Source: Tolypocladium sp. Sup5 PDA-1 (lineage: Eukaryota > Ascomycota > Sordariomycetes > Hypocreales > Ophiocordycipitaceae). Taken from it: DNA of 64,000 nt. The notes beneath the pieces are model-generated. The model was given only the letters and a program-made list of their open reading frames with translations, had not been told where the DNA came from and did no database searches. Positions 41,844 through 53,404 of this stretch are shown piece after piece. Position 1 is the stretch's first letter, and the number at the start of each line of letters is the position of its first letter. The stretch is from NCBI GenBank assembly GCA_000750105.3, contig JPHH03000035.1:62001-126000 (forward strand), read 5' to 3'. A program made the translations under genes and the position numbers.

Positions 41844-43457
41844 CGACCGCCCCGACCGACCAACCACCCCGGCTCGGATACAGCACCTCCGTCCCAAGCC
41901 TTGAGCGCTGGGCATTGGGCCTCACGTTTGGGGGTGTCGCATTGCATGCGTGCGAATACATGGTACTGGAAATCTCCCCCAAGCGCCCCCCGACCTGCAC
42001 GACGGGCCGTCGACAGCAGCCCTTGGAGTCTGGACGACGGGCGATTTGTCGCTTATGCAGTCGTGCCCGCGATCGCATCTGACGAAGCGCGCTTCCCGCC
42101 TTTAATGATCGCGTCAGTTGTCATACTTGCTCGCCTGCCTTGGCGGCTCAAACGCCATGATATATCCCAGGCAGTTCTCAACCGCTTCCATCCATAGTCA
42201 CAGGGCTGGCGCACGTGCACGGGCAACGCTCGACAGGCCTCCCCCGACTCGCATCGCGTCAAGCCACCACCAAGCTTCCCTCCCCTGGCGCACCCGAGCC
42301 CGGTTGCGGGAGCCGGGATAAGATCCCAACGGCCGCCGGCTTAACAATTCCCTCTCCGGGCTTAACCAGCTTGATGGGATCGATGGGCAAATGCCAGCGG
42401 ACGATGCCGTATCATGTAGATATGCCTCCCCGACGACCCACGGCATTACTCCGAGCAGCGACAACTCCCAACGTTTCTAGACTCTCCTCTCCCTCCAGTT
42501 CGCGATCCAACCGTCCGCGTATGTACTCGTACATACCAGCTCCCGGAACGACGACCATCCGCCCCGGCGCCGATCGCCCAGGCCGATGCACTCAACCCTG
42601 TTTCACATGTGCTAAGGAAACTGTATTTCTCCCCTTGTCGGAAACGCCAGGCCATCGGCGCTGCAGTGGGCGGCTTCTTCACGTTTATGCCTCGGACAAT
42701 GACGCCGTCATCGATGCTCCATATGTGCTTACTTGTTCTCGTCCCGACAGGATCCAAGTAAAAGTTAGCTGTGCTGGGCTTGTGTCTACTCCGTAGATCA
42801 CCGATAGATCGCTGATGGGCTTTCTGGGGCTTGGAGATTGGCATACTAGCGCTGCTCCAGTTCGGGATACTAACGTATTGTTAGATGGGGCGCCGAGAGA
42901 GCGGCATAATGATCGCCGCCGCACCAAGAGCTCTACCATCGGTTGCTGCAGGAAGCACGTACATAGTAATAGTAATATAACGACCATCGACATGGATGCG
43001 ATGTGGCAGGAAGCCGAGAGCTCAGCCGGACTGCATCATTGGCGTCGACGCCCTCCATGATGCAACACCACTAACAGCCACACCGAGACGGAGGCAAGAC
43101 GCTGTGCTGTGCCATCGTCGTTTGCCATCTCGAGGTATCAAGGCATATATATGGTGAAGCCTCTATATGATTGATGGAAAGCCAAGTCTCCCCCCTTCTT
43201 TCCGAGCCTTTGTGATATGTGGTCTGCCAGTCCCTTTCGTTGCTTCACCACGAGCAGAATCGACACTGCGGATACGGAGCATATCTTTTTAGACACAGCC
43301 AAGTACGCAACCAAGCTTTGGATTCATACTCATATCGGATCCCATTCCCGACATCGCGCCTGTATACAAGCAAACTAAACACGCAACAGTACCAGACACC
43401 ATCCAAACGCGCCATCATACCCAAGCCTCCCGACACGAGCAAATGCACACCAACTCC

Positions 43458-46111
43458 TCAGAAGTCGTCGTCGTCGTCCATCCCGCCGACCCTCCTCTCG
43501 CCAACCTCGCGAATCTTCTCCCCCAGCACCGTCCGCCCGTACCGCTCCGCCACCTTGCCCGCCGCCTCCATCATACGGCCCGTCCGGTCGCGCATCAGCT
43601 CCACCATCTCCAGCGCGCGCATGCCACGGTCCTCGCCCTCGCGGCACTCCACCGCCAGCAGCTGCAGCAGCGTCTTGTCGATCTCGAGCTCGACCCGCGA
43701 GAGCAGCGAGCGCTGCGCGTGGCTGCCCGACGTTGCGTCCACAAGGTCCCGCAGCTGCGCGGCCTGCACGCCCTTGAGCATGAACTGCTGCTCGAGCTTC
43801 CTCGTCTCGGCGTCGTCGTCGTCGTCTTCCTCGTTGTCGTCCTCGGACATGCGGTCGTCCTCTCCGTCGGACGACTTGCCATCATCCTTGTCTTTGCTCG
43901 CCTTGTCCCCCTTGGGGGCCTTTTCCTTGGGAGGAGACGCCAGCGGGACGGAAAAGTCAAACTCGGAGAGCAGGGGCCGAGGGAAGTACGGGTACTGGTC
44001 GCCGCCCTTGAGGATGATGCAGTGGAACTTGTTGTCTGCTACCGCAATGGGGAAGTACGTCTCGTGCTTCCGCCCAGAAGCGAGGCGAGGGAGGAGCTTG
44101 GTGTCCAGGAGAGGCACCCAGGAGGCACGAGATGGCTGGCGCCAATGCAGCAGGGTAAGCAGCGTGCCCGTTGAGTCATAGATGCATGGATCCTGTCCAC
44201 AACAGTAAGCGGATGTTTTGAGGTTTCGAGATGAAATGTACTTACCCCGTGATCTGAGAAGAAGACGCTTTTGAGAGTTGCCCCCTCAGGCAGAGCGACC
44301 GTGTCTTCGTTCTGGCAGATTTCGTCGCGCTTGATGTTCTCAATGGTGTACTGAAGGCGCGTGTTGCCATCTGAACCGACCGCGCCGTTGCCAATCGTCA
44401 GGACATAGTCCCTCCAGCTGGCACAAGTCACCATGGGCGAGCTCTTCGGACGATACACGCGGTACGGCATGCCAAACAGCGTAAACACCCGCACGTAGCC
44501 GACACTCGTGGTAACTGTGACAAAGGACTCGCTCAGAGACATGGCCGTCACGGCCTCGCCCTTGGGCAGTTTCGTTCGCCAGTCAGAGCGCTGGGTCCAG
44601 CTCTCGTGAGGGCGGTAGAATATGGTTGCCGGGGCATCGTCTTTTGGAGGACAGGAGAAGAGGGTGCCGTGTTCATTGAGGCACGCCTTGTCGTAGAGGA
44701 AGGTGTCTGTGAAGTGAAAGTCCCTCTGGAATTCGTGGTCGTAGAACTCGACGGTGACGGTGTGGTGGGAGTCCTGGTCAACGGTCCAGACGAAACCGAC
44801 GAGATTCAGACAAAGGTACTTTCTGTTTCCCCGCCAAGGCGTAGAGCCGGGCTGGAAGGCCTCATGGTGCTGCGGTTTCATGAGATTCCGTCGTTTGTTT
44901 GCATGCTCTCCAGAGTCGTCTTCGCCTTCACGGCCCCTCTTGTTCGCTCCGCTAGTATAGCCAGCGCCGTCATCATCGACAACAAAATCATCCTCGTCAT
45001 CGCCGAAAACTCCGCCGCCGCCAAGGAACGAGTCCAAGCTCCCCAATGATTCTCGCCGGGGGCGCGTGGGAATATCCTGTGCCTTGTGGCCATGGATCGC
45101 GAGAGGCCTGCGATTCCCCGAGATCTCGGACAACGGGTCGTGGATGAACGGCGCAGGTTGTTTAGCCAACTTGAGCATCGGCGAGAACTGTTCGGATAAG
45201 AAGTCTGGGTATATGTAGACCTCTCCGTCTGTCGTTGTAAAGGAGAGGGTGTTGTTGGACGGATGCCACGCCAGGTCGATGACGTTGAAATAGTCGTACC
45301 GCTGGATGACGCTTTGGGTCTTGGTCTCCCAGACCAGGACCTTGCCGTCCTTGCTCGCCGAGGCCAGCATGGCGCCATTGGGCGACCAGGCAATGGAGGT
45401 GATTTCGGCCAAGTGCCCATTGGCAAAGCATCGCTGCTTCTCCCAGTCATTCTTGGAAACTACCTGGATGTCCTTGGTCGGCGTCGGCACAGCGAACGCC
45501 CTGCCGTCCGGATGCCAAACCGCCTTCGTGGACACCTCGGGCTCGCCATCGACGGCACCGATTATCCCATCCACCTTGCGTATCAGCTCGGGCTCCCCGG
45601 CGGTCAGCGAGTAGACGTAGACGATGCCATCCGTGCACGAAACCGCCGCAAGCATGGCGTTGGGATCGAAGCTGACGTGCCTCGCGGGCTTGTTGTGCTC
45701 GCGCAGGTGCTTGACCTGGGTGATGTCCTGGGTGTTGACAATCTTGACGCCGAGCTCGTCGCTGGCCACCGCGCACCACGCGCTGTCGGAAGACAGGGCG
45801 ACATCGCGGATCGGAAGCGAGGTGCGCAGCAGGAAGCGCTCAAAGTTGACCGTGTCGAGCGAGTAGAGGCTGACGGTGCCGTCCTCGGAGCCGACGACGA
45901 AGAAGCCGAGGCCCGCGGCAATGGCCACGTTCTGCTCCTGGCAGTCGTCGATGTTGGTCGGCTCGCCGTCGGAGCCCGTCTTGTAGAGACGGATGGTGTT
46001 GTTGGAGCCGACGGTGACGAGTCGCGAGCCGTCGGTCGTGTAAGCGCAGCGCGTGGTTCCCTGGGTGTGCGCTGGGCGTGGCCGCGGCCGAGGCGCGTTT
46101 GTCGAGTCCAT
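43458..46111 (-). CDS. MCL1: Mcl1/Ctf4/AND-1 replisome adaptor
   Basis: Two exons, 46111-44246 and 44192-43458, encoding 866 aa. Ctf4/Mcl1 links the CMG helicase to DNA polymerase alpha and other clients and supports sister-chromatid cohesion. N-terminal WD40 repeats run from RCAYTTDGSRLVTVGSNNTI to about residue 330 (for example SIAWSPNGAMLASASKDGKVLVW). The SepB-type beta-propeller and trimerising domain spans about residues 430-760, with STPWRGNRKYLCLNLVGFVW and MPYRVYRPKSSPMVTCASW. A Lys/Asp/Glu-rich linker and a helical C-terminal bundle follow, ending in four Asp residues and Phe. No separate HMG box is evident at the C-terminus. The 53-bp intron (GTAAGT...TGGACAG) falls between Gly and Asp codons. 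The start is MDSTNAPRP; the upstream frame is leader. Confidence 0.93.
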
Positions 46112-46527
46112 CGTTACGCCGGCGACGAGCTCCCGCACAGCACGACGTCGTCTGAAGCTTTCGTGGTGGTTGAAGATGCGCAGACTCAACGGGCTGACGT
46201 GCATGGATGGATGGGGACTGGCGCTGGGAGACGCGTCGCAGCGCGTCGCCAATTAAACCAGGGGCAGCTGGCGCGAGGAACGATGGAGGACCCCGCCATC
46301 AAAAATCCAACACGGACCGACAGCTGCCAACGGCTGCCCCGCTGCGCCCCCCCCCCCCCCCGCCATCATCGAAGCTCCTTTCTGAAGCTGCCTGCCTGCT
46401 TACGCTTACGACCTCACACCAAGAGACTCACACTCGACGAGCAGACGGCAGTAGAAAACGCAAAAGGGACCATAGGCCTGAGCCTGTTACTCCAGAAAAC
46501 CCCGGGCACCCGAGACCAGCCGCCGCC
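46112..46527. promoter_or_regulatory. Divergent promoter between Mcl1 and WD40 gene
   Basis: A 416-bp shared upstream region that includes a run of 15 C at 46347-46361. No gene is seen. Confidence 0.5.
46347..46361 (+). repeat. Poly-C tract (15 C)
   Basis: An uninterrupted run of 15 cytosines in the shared promoter of the Mcl1 and WD40 genes. Confidence 0.95.
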
Positions 46528-47849
46528 ATGCAGTCCTCCGACAGAGACCACTTCTTTCAGACCGAGTGAGTGCAGTACGCTCACGGCCGACCACAGCCAC
46601 CTCACCTGCTACAAAGACATGCTCCCTCCCTAACGGCAGCTCAGTGCGTCACAGGCCCAGAGTGAGAGAAAGGCGGCCAAGGCGAGCAACAAGAATGGCG
46701 ACCCGCTGGAGATGAAGTCCAAGATCCTGGCCGCCATCCCTGACCCGGCATCTCCTCTCTCGTCCATATTCATCGCGGAATCTGCCGGCTACGCTCGACG
46801 CGTGAACCTTGATGTACGTGGGCGGCACGCAAGGAATACCACACGAGAAGACCCTCCTAACGGCAAAGCAGTCGTCCGAAGCCAAGGCCACATACCGCGG
46901 TCCCAAAGCACCAGTAACATGTCTCGCCCTTGGGGGCAGCGGACGCAAGACCATCTTCGCCGGCTGTTGGGACAAGGACATCTGGTCGTGGGACATCGAA
47001 TCAGCCAAGCCTGGGCGCAGATACAGCGGGCACTCCGACTTCGTCAAGGCAGTTGTCTGCGCGCGCATCTCCGACAAGCCGGTCCTCGTAAGCGGCGGCG
47101 CGGACAAGAAGATTCTCGTGTGGGACATCGAGACTGGGCGTCGGATACACACTCTCCAAGACCCCACGACAACCATGATGGCCGTACAATATCTCGCCAT
47201 CGACCCCGTTCTGAGCACGCCGGATGCCCTTGTCCTCGCCAGCGCGAGCAGCGACCCCCACATTCGGCGGTGGAAGATTACCCTCGACAGCTACGAGCAG
47301 CTACCCGACTCGTTTCACGATCGCCCTGACGCAGAACGACTCACCATCGAGGAGCACGATACGAGCGTCTACAAGCTCGTATTCGACGTGGACGGCGACG
47401 AGGCCGACCTGTGGACGGCCAGCGCCGACGGCACGGTCAAGTGTCTCGCGCGGTCGCGTAACTTCGTGGCCGATGATGTCTTCACGCATGGCGACTACGT
47501 TCGCGCCGTCCTCGTAACAGAGCAGTGGGTCGTGACGGCAGGGCGGGACGAGAACGTCAAGGTATGGGATAGAGCGACGGGCAAGCTGTACTGCACCCTC
47601 GAGGGGCATTTCGAAGAGGTCACAGACCTGGTCATGCTGCGCAATGCTCAGGGCTCACCGCAGAAGGTTTGCAGCGTCAGCATTGATCGCACCATTCGTA
47701 CGTGGCCCCTTGCAAGATCTGAGTTGGACGACGTGGTCAAGAAGATTCAGGAGTCGCAGAAGTCGGGCCCTGTTGAGACGGACAAGGCCGGTGGCGACGT
47801 GTTGACGGCAGAAGAGGAGGCCGAACTCGCAGAGCTCATGGATGATTAG
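46528..47849 (+). CDS. WD40-repeat protein
   Basis: Three exons, 46528-46565, 46645-46813 and 46872-47849, encoding 394 aa. WD40 units are visible at VTCLALGGSGRKTIFAGCWD, VKAVVCARISDKPVLVSGGADKKILVWD, VLASASSDPHIRRWKI, LVFDVDGDEADLWTASADGTVK, WVVTAGRDENVKVWD and VCSVSIDRTIRTWPL, so it is probably one seven-bladed propeller. The N-terminal extension is polar and charged and the C-terminus is acidic. No catalytic domain is present, and I do not recognise a named orthologue. The exon 3 acceptor is ambiguous: AAAG at 46868 or CAG at 46871 both keep phase, differing by one Gln. The CAG site was used here. The first exon donor (GTGAGT) fits only the acceptor at 46644. Confidence 0.82.
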
Positions 47850-49890
47850 ACTCGATGAGGGAGAGGAGCCCAGAACCAAAACTTGAACTGGGGACAACCT
47901 ATCGGGCCGCTGGGAGCGCTCGTGTCTGGAAAAGTCTCGGCCCCGGGCGAGCACGACCGCGACGAGAGCCGCCGCATGACAGCCAAGGAACACGGGCAGA
48001 ACTCAAAAGAAACCCGGGGGTTTCACAGGCTCGGATTGGGGCGTCCAATAGCACGAGCGCGTCTCGTTTCGGTCCCAGCGCAGACGTGAGCCGCAAAGAA
48101 GCTCGGGCTGGGCCGCCTCAGTTCGAAACATGTCTCGGGTGCCTACATGGTCCAGCCGTCTGTCGAATCCCGGAACACCGTAAAAAGCAAACGCCCTGTT
48201 TGTAACCAGTGTGCTCCGTGTCACGTCCGTGAACACTGACGTCCCCAATCGAATCCACAGATACTTCGTACGGGCGAGCCAACCAAGTCTGCATGCATAA
48301 TGCCTCGTTGCGGCCACGCGAGCCGAAACCTAGAGTCGAGCAGATGATCGGATGATTGGTTCGCAGGGCGAGGTTCGACAGCACTTTGCAACGTGACTCT
48401 GCCATGTCTGTACATGCGACGATGCGATCCTTACAATTTTCTAGCTGTCGTGTGAGCCGAGAGCTGTGGTCACAGACACTCGTGCCACCACACGATGCGC
48501 CGTCGGATAGCAGCATGCAGCACATGCCCAAGGAACGGCACCGCCATGGCTGGTGGAGAGGACGCAGTTCACAGGACTCAGCCATTATTGAAACAAACAG
48601 CTCAGCGACCTGTGAGCCGTAAGAGAGGCTTGTCCATGTCATTTGGAGGCTGAGAGTTGAGCGATGCTACATCGGGTCCGTGTACAGAACGGAGCTACTG
48701 CTGCGTCCTTTTGTCGTTGGCCCTCGACGAGGATGTTGCCTCTTGTTCCTCGAGGCCGGCTAGGATTCCCCGGGGCCAACGACTACTAGGTCCGGGCATT
48801 GGTGGATCAGCTGCCAAGCGGCAGAGGATATACGAGGCTTGTAGGAACCGATCCCCGGAGCGATTCCGTCCACGGACATCCCCGATCTCCGGCCGAGTGC
48901 CTCCCGACGTGCCGGATTGATGACGATACTACGACGGCGGACTCCGTTCGTGCCGCTTGGACCTGGCAGATGCACGGCATGCATGCCTACCGACCTTACT
49001 CGGCCGTCGCACACGCAAGAACACGGGCTCTCTTCACCACAAGCAGGCGCCCGGGCGTGTGGACTCATGCGGCCCGTACGCGTATGTACGAAGCATTCGA
49101 CCCACGCACGCAACCCCAGCGCCGGGATCAGGTCGACGGCTATCCCACGCCCGGAGACGGAGCTGCTGTGGCTAACAGTGCTAGCCTCGAGTCCGGTGCT
49201 CCAGATAGTGCCTCGTTGACGGACCCCGGCCGTCCTCGTCACTTGGGACTTGCTTATTGCTCCCGCGAGCAGGTTCGGAGCAATGGCATGGCAGCAATAC
49301 CGATCGCTTCCAGTGAATATGAGATCTCTCTCCTCCGAGCCAGGTCGCCGGGGGCGGGATCGCCATACCCGGCATTAGGCTGTCTGGGCTCTCCGGGGTC
49401 TTGCAGCAGGGCTCCACAGCCAATGTCCCGAACAATGTGTTCAACAAACAGTTGCTTGGCCTCTCCGCCAAGGACCTGGCAATCTGGTTTGTCCGCGGTT
49501 CACTTGGGAGTTTCGTGTTGAATGCTGGCAGAGTGTGTCGTGCAAGCCTGCATCCGAGCCGCCGGACCATGCCGAAGCTGAACGGGTTCATCGTCTCATG
49601 GAACAGGCCAAACTACTTCGTCGCGTGTGGCCATCACGGGCGATGCTCTGTGGGGCGGAATGTCGTGCAGGCAGAACCTGCAGGTCAACAGCCACTCGAC
49701 AAGGTAGCGAGCAATTTCTGCGCGGCTGAGTGGGCAATGCGGACGGACAGTAATAAATACATCACATTTTCTACTTCGCAGCCGGCAAGCCGTTGACATT
49801 TTGGCCTGGGTAATGAATGTGCAGGCCTCGTTTGGGTCAATTCGACTGCCGGCCGGTACATGGCGTGATGCTGAAGACAGCAAGGTTGAA

Positions 49891-49923
49891 CGTCAAATTC
49901 GTCAAATTCGTCAAATTCGTCAA
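49891..49923. repeat. CGTCAAATT tandem repeat
   Basis: Three perfect copies of the 9-bp unit CGTCAAATT plus a partial fourth (CGTCAA), within the 5.5-kb gene-free region. Confidence 0.9.
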
Positions 49924-50091
49924 TGGCTCGCCACTCGACAACTGCCGCCCGAGAGGCCATGTATCAGGAGACGGCCTTTCTCGTTTTCTTCTTTGTCATG
50001 CTTCGACAGGATGGATGAAGGGGCTTCTGCTCCGTCTAGGCGCATAGTCAATGTCTGAGATCTGGGGCACGTCGTGATTGGCGTTGTATGC

Positions 50092-53000
50092 ACTCCGTAG
50101 TGTATAGTCGAGCATACGGGTTCGAAGTAGCTGTGGTTCCCTGATGAAGCAGATGCAGCACGGTGGGGATACAGTGCAACCTACTCGTACACTACTACAC
50201 ACTCGTAGGGTCGCGGTTGTTTCAGTACCAGTCCAATCATTGAACAAAGGAATAGGTAGCGGGGCCAACAGCCACGTTCTCCACGAGCTGAGGCATATTG
50301 CAACATCGAGACGAGGAACATGCGAGTCTTGCAAGACAGGACTTGGTGAACGGTCATGCGGCCGTGGGCGACGGGTCAACATCCAGAGCGAGGCATTTGT
50401 GCAAGCAGATCAAAATGTGGTCCTCGATATGCACAGGCGCTAGGACGACGGTCTGCCAGGCCACGCCTCGTTCCAGAACCGCCGCTTCGTTTGACGCTAT
50501 CACAGGCTCGGAGCCGGGAACAAAGTTCACCACCACCAGCGGCTTGTCGGTGTCGGGGGGCGAGGAATTGAACCGTGTGCAGCTGAGTACGTCCATGTCT
50601 CGGGAGAGTACGACAAATGTTGACACAAGCCGTTACACAGACATGGGATCGGTTCCTCGGGACAGACACGACGTTTGATAAGCTGCATAGCCGCTCACCA
50701 AGCATCCCCGTAACGCCTCGGTATCCAGTCCGTGGGCTGCGTGCAGTCGTCCCCTTTTGGCCGACATGAATTGCAGCCGGAAAGCCGTCTGACGATGGTA
50801 ATTATTGTAATTATTGTATCCAGCGGGCCATACCATGAATGGGAAGTGATCGTCGGCTGGTAAACGCGGCGGGGTCCAAAGTTGGCAGCTTCTCTTGCGC
50901 CTCCGTCAGGATGAAGGTCCGGCCCAGGGACTGTCTCCTACGAGTACGCGTGCAAGGTCGTCACAAAGGTGTGGAGTAGTACATCGATGATGAGTATTGT
51001 ACTTTATACAATCTTCCAAAGCACTTCCTGGAGGCGCTCTCCCCCGATGGTCGTGATTGGCGGTAAGAGGCGGCGCGACTTGTGGTAGCCGCCTGCGCGC
51101 TGACAGTGGCTTTCCAACGCGATATCAGGCTCGCATTGGGCTTTCGATTTGGTGTTGCTGTACTCCGTAGTCCGTACGGATAGTCCGTGAGACAAATGTA
51201 CATGTAGGCGGTGATGGGCGTGATTGGTTTTCAAGAAGCGACAAGGTTCCATGTTGAAAACTCGTCCAAAGGGGGTCAAGGCCAAAGAGGGCGAGGTTGT
51301 TGGGCCAATCAGGGGGCCGAGAAACTTCCCCTTGCGCCGGGTTGGGTGAGCGACGAGGAATCCGTCCGTGTACGCTGAGCTGGCAGGGGATGCGGAGCCC
51401 TCCATCTGTCCCCAGAACTCGATCCGAGCCCAAATGAGGTTTGGCAGATTCGTTCATCGGCAGAGCCGAGTATGCACAGACGACCAGGGCGGCAACTGTA
51501 GCCATCATGCCGAAGCGCCAGTATGGTACACTTGCCTCCTGTCCTCTGGCACAGCACAACAACCAGTTCGGGCTGGGCAGAGGCCGTGGACCAGCACAGT
51601 CCCGAGTATGGAGTGTACGAGTAGGGTTCAGCATCGCCCGTGGCGGCCGGGAGATGAAGCTGGCGTCGGGAATGGCGAGACAAGGACCAGGCTCCTTCAC
51701 TGGAAGAGGAGGCGGTCGCCAGCTAACTGGCCAACGCGGACGGCGCCATCGTTGGTTGGCGATGGCACTGGCCCGAGAGAATGCAGCTGGCGATCGCCTT
51801 CATCGTCACCGCCGCCGCGATGTGCCTCGTGCGTGCGAACTCCAAACACGCTATTACCGTCCAACGGCAATCTGTCTATTCGTGCGTGCGGCTGACCTCC
51901 GCTGGCCGGTTGAAGTCTGTTGGATCCTCCACAGGCTGCATACCCCTGGCCGGCCCCCTGGTCGGCTCTCATGAGCCCCTGTCCTTGCCCCGATGAAGCT
52001 TCTGGTAGGCTACAGACCGGCAGAGGGCAGAGGCTGGGCTCCACGACATCACCGCATCGGAAACATGTTGTTCTGCCATCTGCTTGCCACGTCGAATTCG
52101 GGAATGCAGGCTGTCATATCTTCAAGGGCTCTCTGACTGGCTCGCTTGCTAAGGCCCGACGCTGTGCCGCTGGTCTTGGGTGCCTGTCGATCCCGTCAGC
52201 GCCGTGGCGTTTCAAGCGTCCTCGCGATTTGAGGCTTCGTCGGACGGCGCGGGACGGCACAGTACGAAATACTTCGTGATTGCAGCCCAATCTGCCATGG
52301 AAGGCCGTACTTGTAGATGCCGCAAAAGAAACGTCGACGGCCTTGGCTCGGGCTTCTGCTGGTCCCTAACAGCAGCCGTGCACCGCATCGTCGACTTGGG
52401 TGACACCTGCTAGTACTCCGGACATACTCGTACTCAACAGACCCCGTACAGTACAACAGTAGCAACCCCAGCAAGTGGCTACCCGTCTTTTCGCAGGCCT
52501 GTCCTGTCCGTTCGTGGGGAGGTCATTTCCAGTCGGTAATGATGGTGTCCGTAGTCCGTATGGGGGGGCATTTGGTTCCTGGGGAGGGCGAAATAAGGCT
52601 GCTTAACCACAGCCGATGGCTGCAGCAGGCTCGTCTGCATCCCTGGCCGCCACTCGAGGCCCTTGTCGTCGGCTGCGGATCTTGACTGCAGTTGTCATTG
52701 AAGCCGGTCGACCTTGTTTGCACACTGTCGTACTCCGTACGTACCTTATTTATGTAGCCCAGGTTGGGCCGTTGGAGCGAGTCTTGTCCAGGGCATTGCA
52801 TCTTTTATTTTTATGTGTGCAGGGACTACGGACTACGTACCTCCCTCTTGTATACAGTTGTCATCACAACCCTTCACGAAATATTCCGTACCTGCCTAAA
52901 CTCCTCTCCGCCTCGACTGACCATCGCACCTGTCTTCTCACTTCACCTCTTTTTCACCACCACCACCTTCCCTTCGCCCCTCCCCCTCTTTTGATATCTT

Positions 53001-53380
53001 TACTCTCCATACCTTACGCTACGTTGCCTCTGCCCAAGGCACGCATCCCTTGTCTTCGTATTGTGAATGCCTACTGTTCTTGCTACGGCATCCCACCCGG
53101 ACAGCGGTTTAACTTCGACTAGCACCCCCTGGTTCTGACGCTCTTACACCGGCACATGAGCATCGATCGCGTCGCAGTGAATCACCTACAAGTGCATGGC
53201 TCGGTCATGATATAGTCCGACGCCACGCAGCGGCAACTCGCCCATCACGTTCATTAACTCCAATTCGCCGTCTTTCCGTCACACCGCTCGTTCGTTCGTT
53301 GGCGGATACGCACGCAGTACGTGCGTCGACGGACAAGCTCCTCTGCACCAACTCTTCGCCCGTAGCAGAGACTCCGTACG
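50092..53380. repeat. Dispersed TACTCCGTA / TACGGAGTA motif cluster
   Basis: Copies or close variants at about 50092 (ACTCCGTAG), 51161-51190 (TACTCCGTAGTCCGTACGG and a further AGTCCGT), 52413, 52547-52560 (GTCCGTAGTCCGTA), 52731-52740 (TACTCCGTAC), 52824-52841 (CTACGGACTACGTA, reverse orientation) and 53371-53380 (ACTCCGTACG). Single copies also occur at 304, 15504, 41009, 42787 and 57520, all outside coding exons. This looks like a genome-dispersed intergenic motif. Its function is unknown to me. Confidence 0.65.
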
Positions 53381-53404
53381 AGCTTCAGACTCGGCAAACG
53401 CACC

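Larger units (their letters stand above)
39919..43457. other. 3.5-kb gene-free region upstream of SFL1-like gene
   Basis: I found no supportable gene on either strand. The region next to SFL1 has GC-rich simple repeats, including the GGCAGC array. The middle carries a 78-bp CACG/ACACAAC microsatellite, and one full TACTCCGTA motif lies at 42787. The far end is the 3' side of the Mcl1 gene. It may act as a large promoter or leader for the SFL1-like regulator. Confidence 0.5.
47850..53404. other. 5.5-kb gene-free region with clustered TACTCCGTA motifs
   Basis: The longest stretch without a supportable gene. Open frames on both strands are many but carry no domain, no family-like segments and no convincing splice-linked coding. 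The composition is less GC-rich than the coding parts. It holds a CGTCAAATT tandem repeat, a short TTGTAATTA duplication near 50796-50820, and many copies of TACTCCGTA/TACGGAGTA-like motifs between 50092 and 53380. The last 500 bases are CT-rich with CACCACCACC-like sequence, which looks like the long leader of the gene at 53405. Long non-coding RNAs cannot be excluded. Confidence 0.5.

Noticed and set aside
41693..42197. Open frames reading through the ACACAAC microsatellite
   Set aside because: They consist largely of His/Thr/Gln/Asn repeat translation and are open only because the repeat lacks stops.
42446..42844. 132-codon open frame on - starting MPISKPQKAHQ
   Set aside because: It is somewhat protein-like at the start, but has no recognisable family, no splice-linked continuation and lies in repeat-rich non-coding DNA.
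45263..46633. 456-codon open frame on + overlapping Mcl1
   Set aside because: It is antisense to the conserved WD40 region of Mcl1 and runs into its promoter. Its composition is that of a shadow frame and no family is recognised.
48799..49591. Several 100-240 codon frames on both strands in the gene desert
   Set aside because: They overlap one another on both strands, are low-complexity or Arg/Ser/Pro-rich, and show no domain or consistent splice structure.
50540..50620. Possible tRNA gene on - from a B-box-like GGTTCAATTCC
   Set aside because: The flanking bases cannot form a T-arm or acceptor stem, and no A-box lies at the right distance.
52616..53122. 168-codon open frame before the 977-aa protein gene
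   Set aside because: It is Leu/Pro/His-rich translation of CT-rich leader DNA without a domain; it is likely 5' UTR or promoter.
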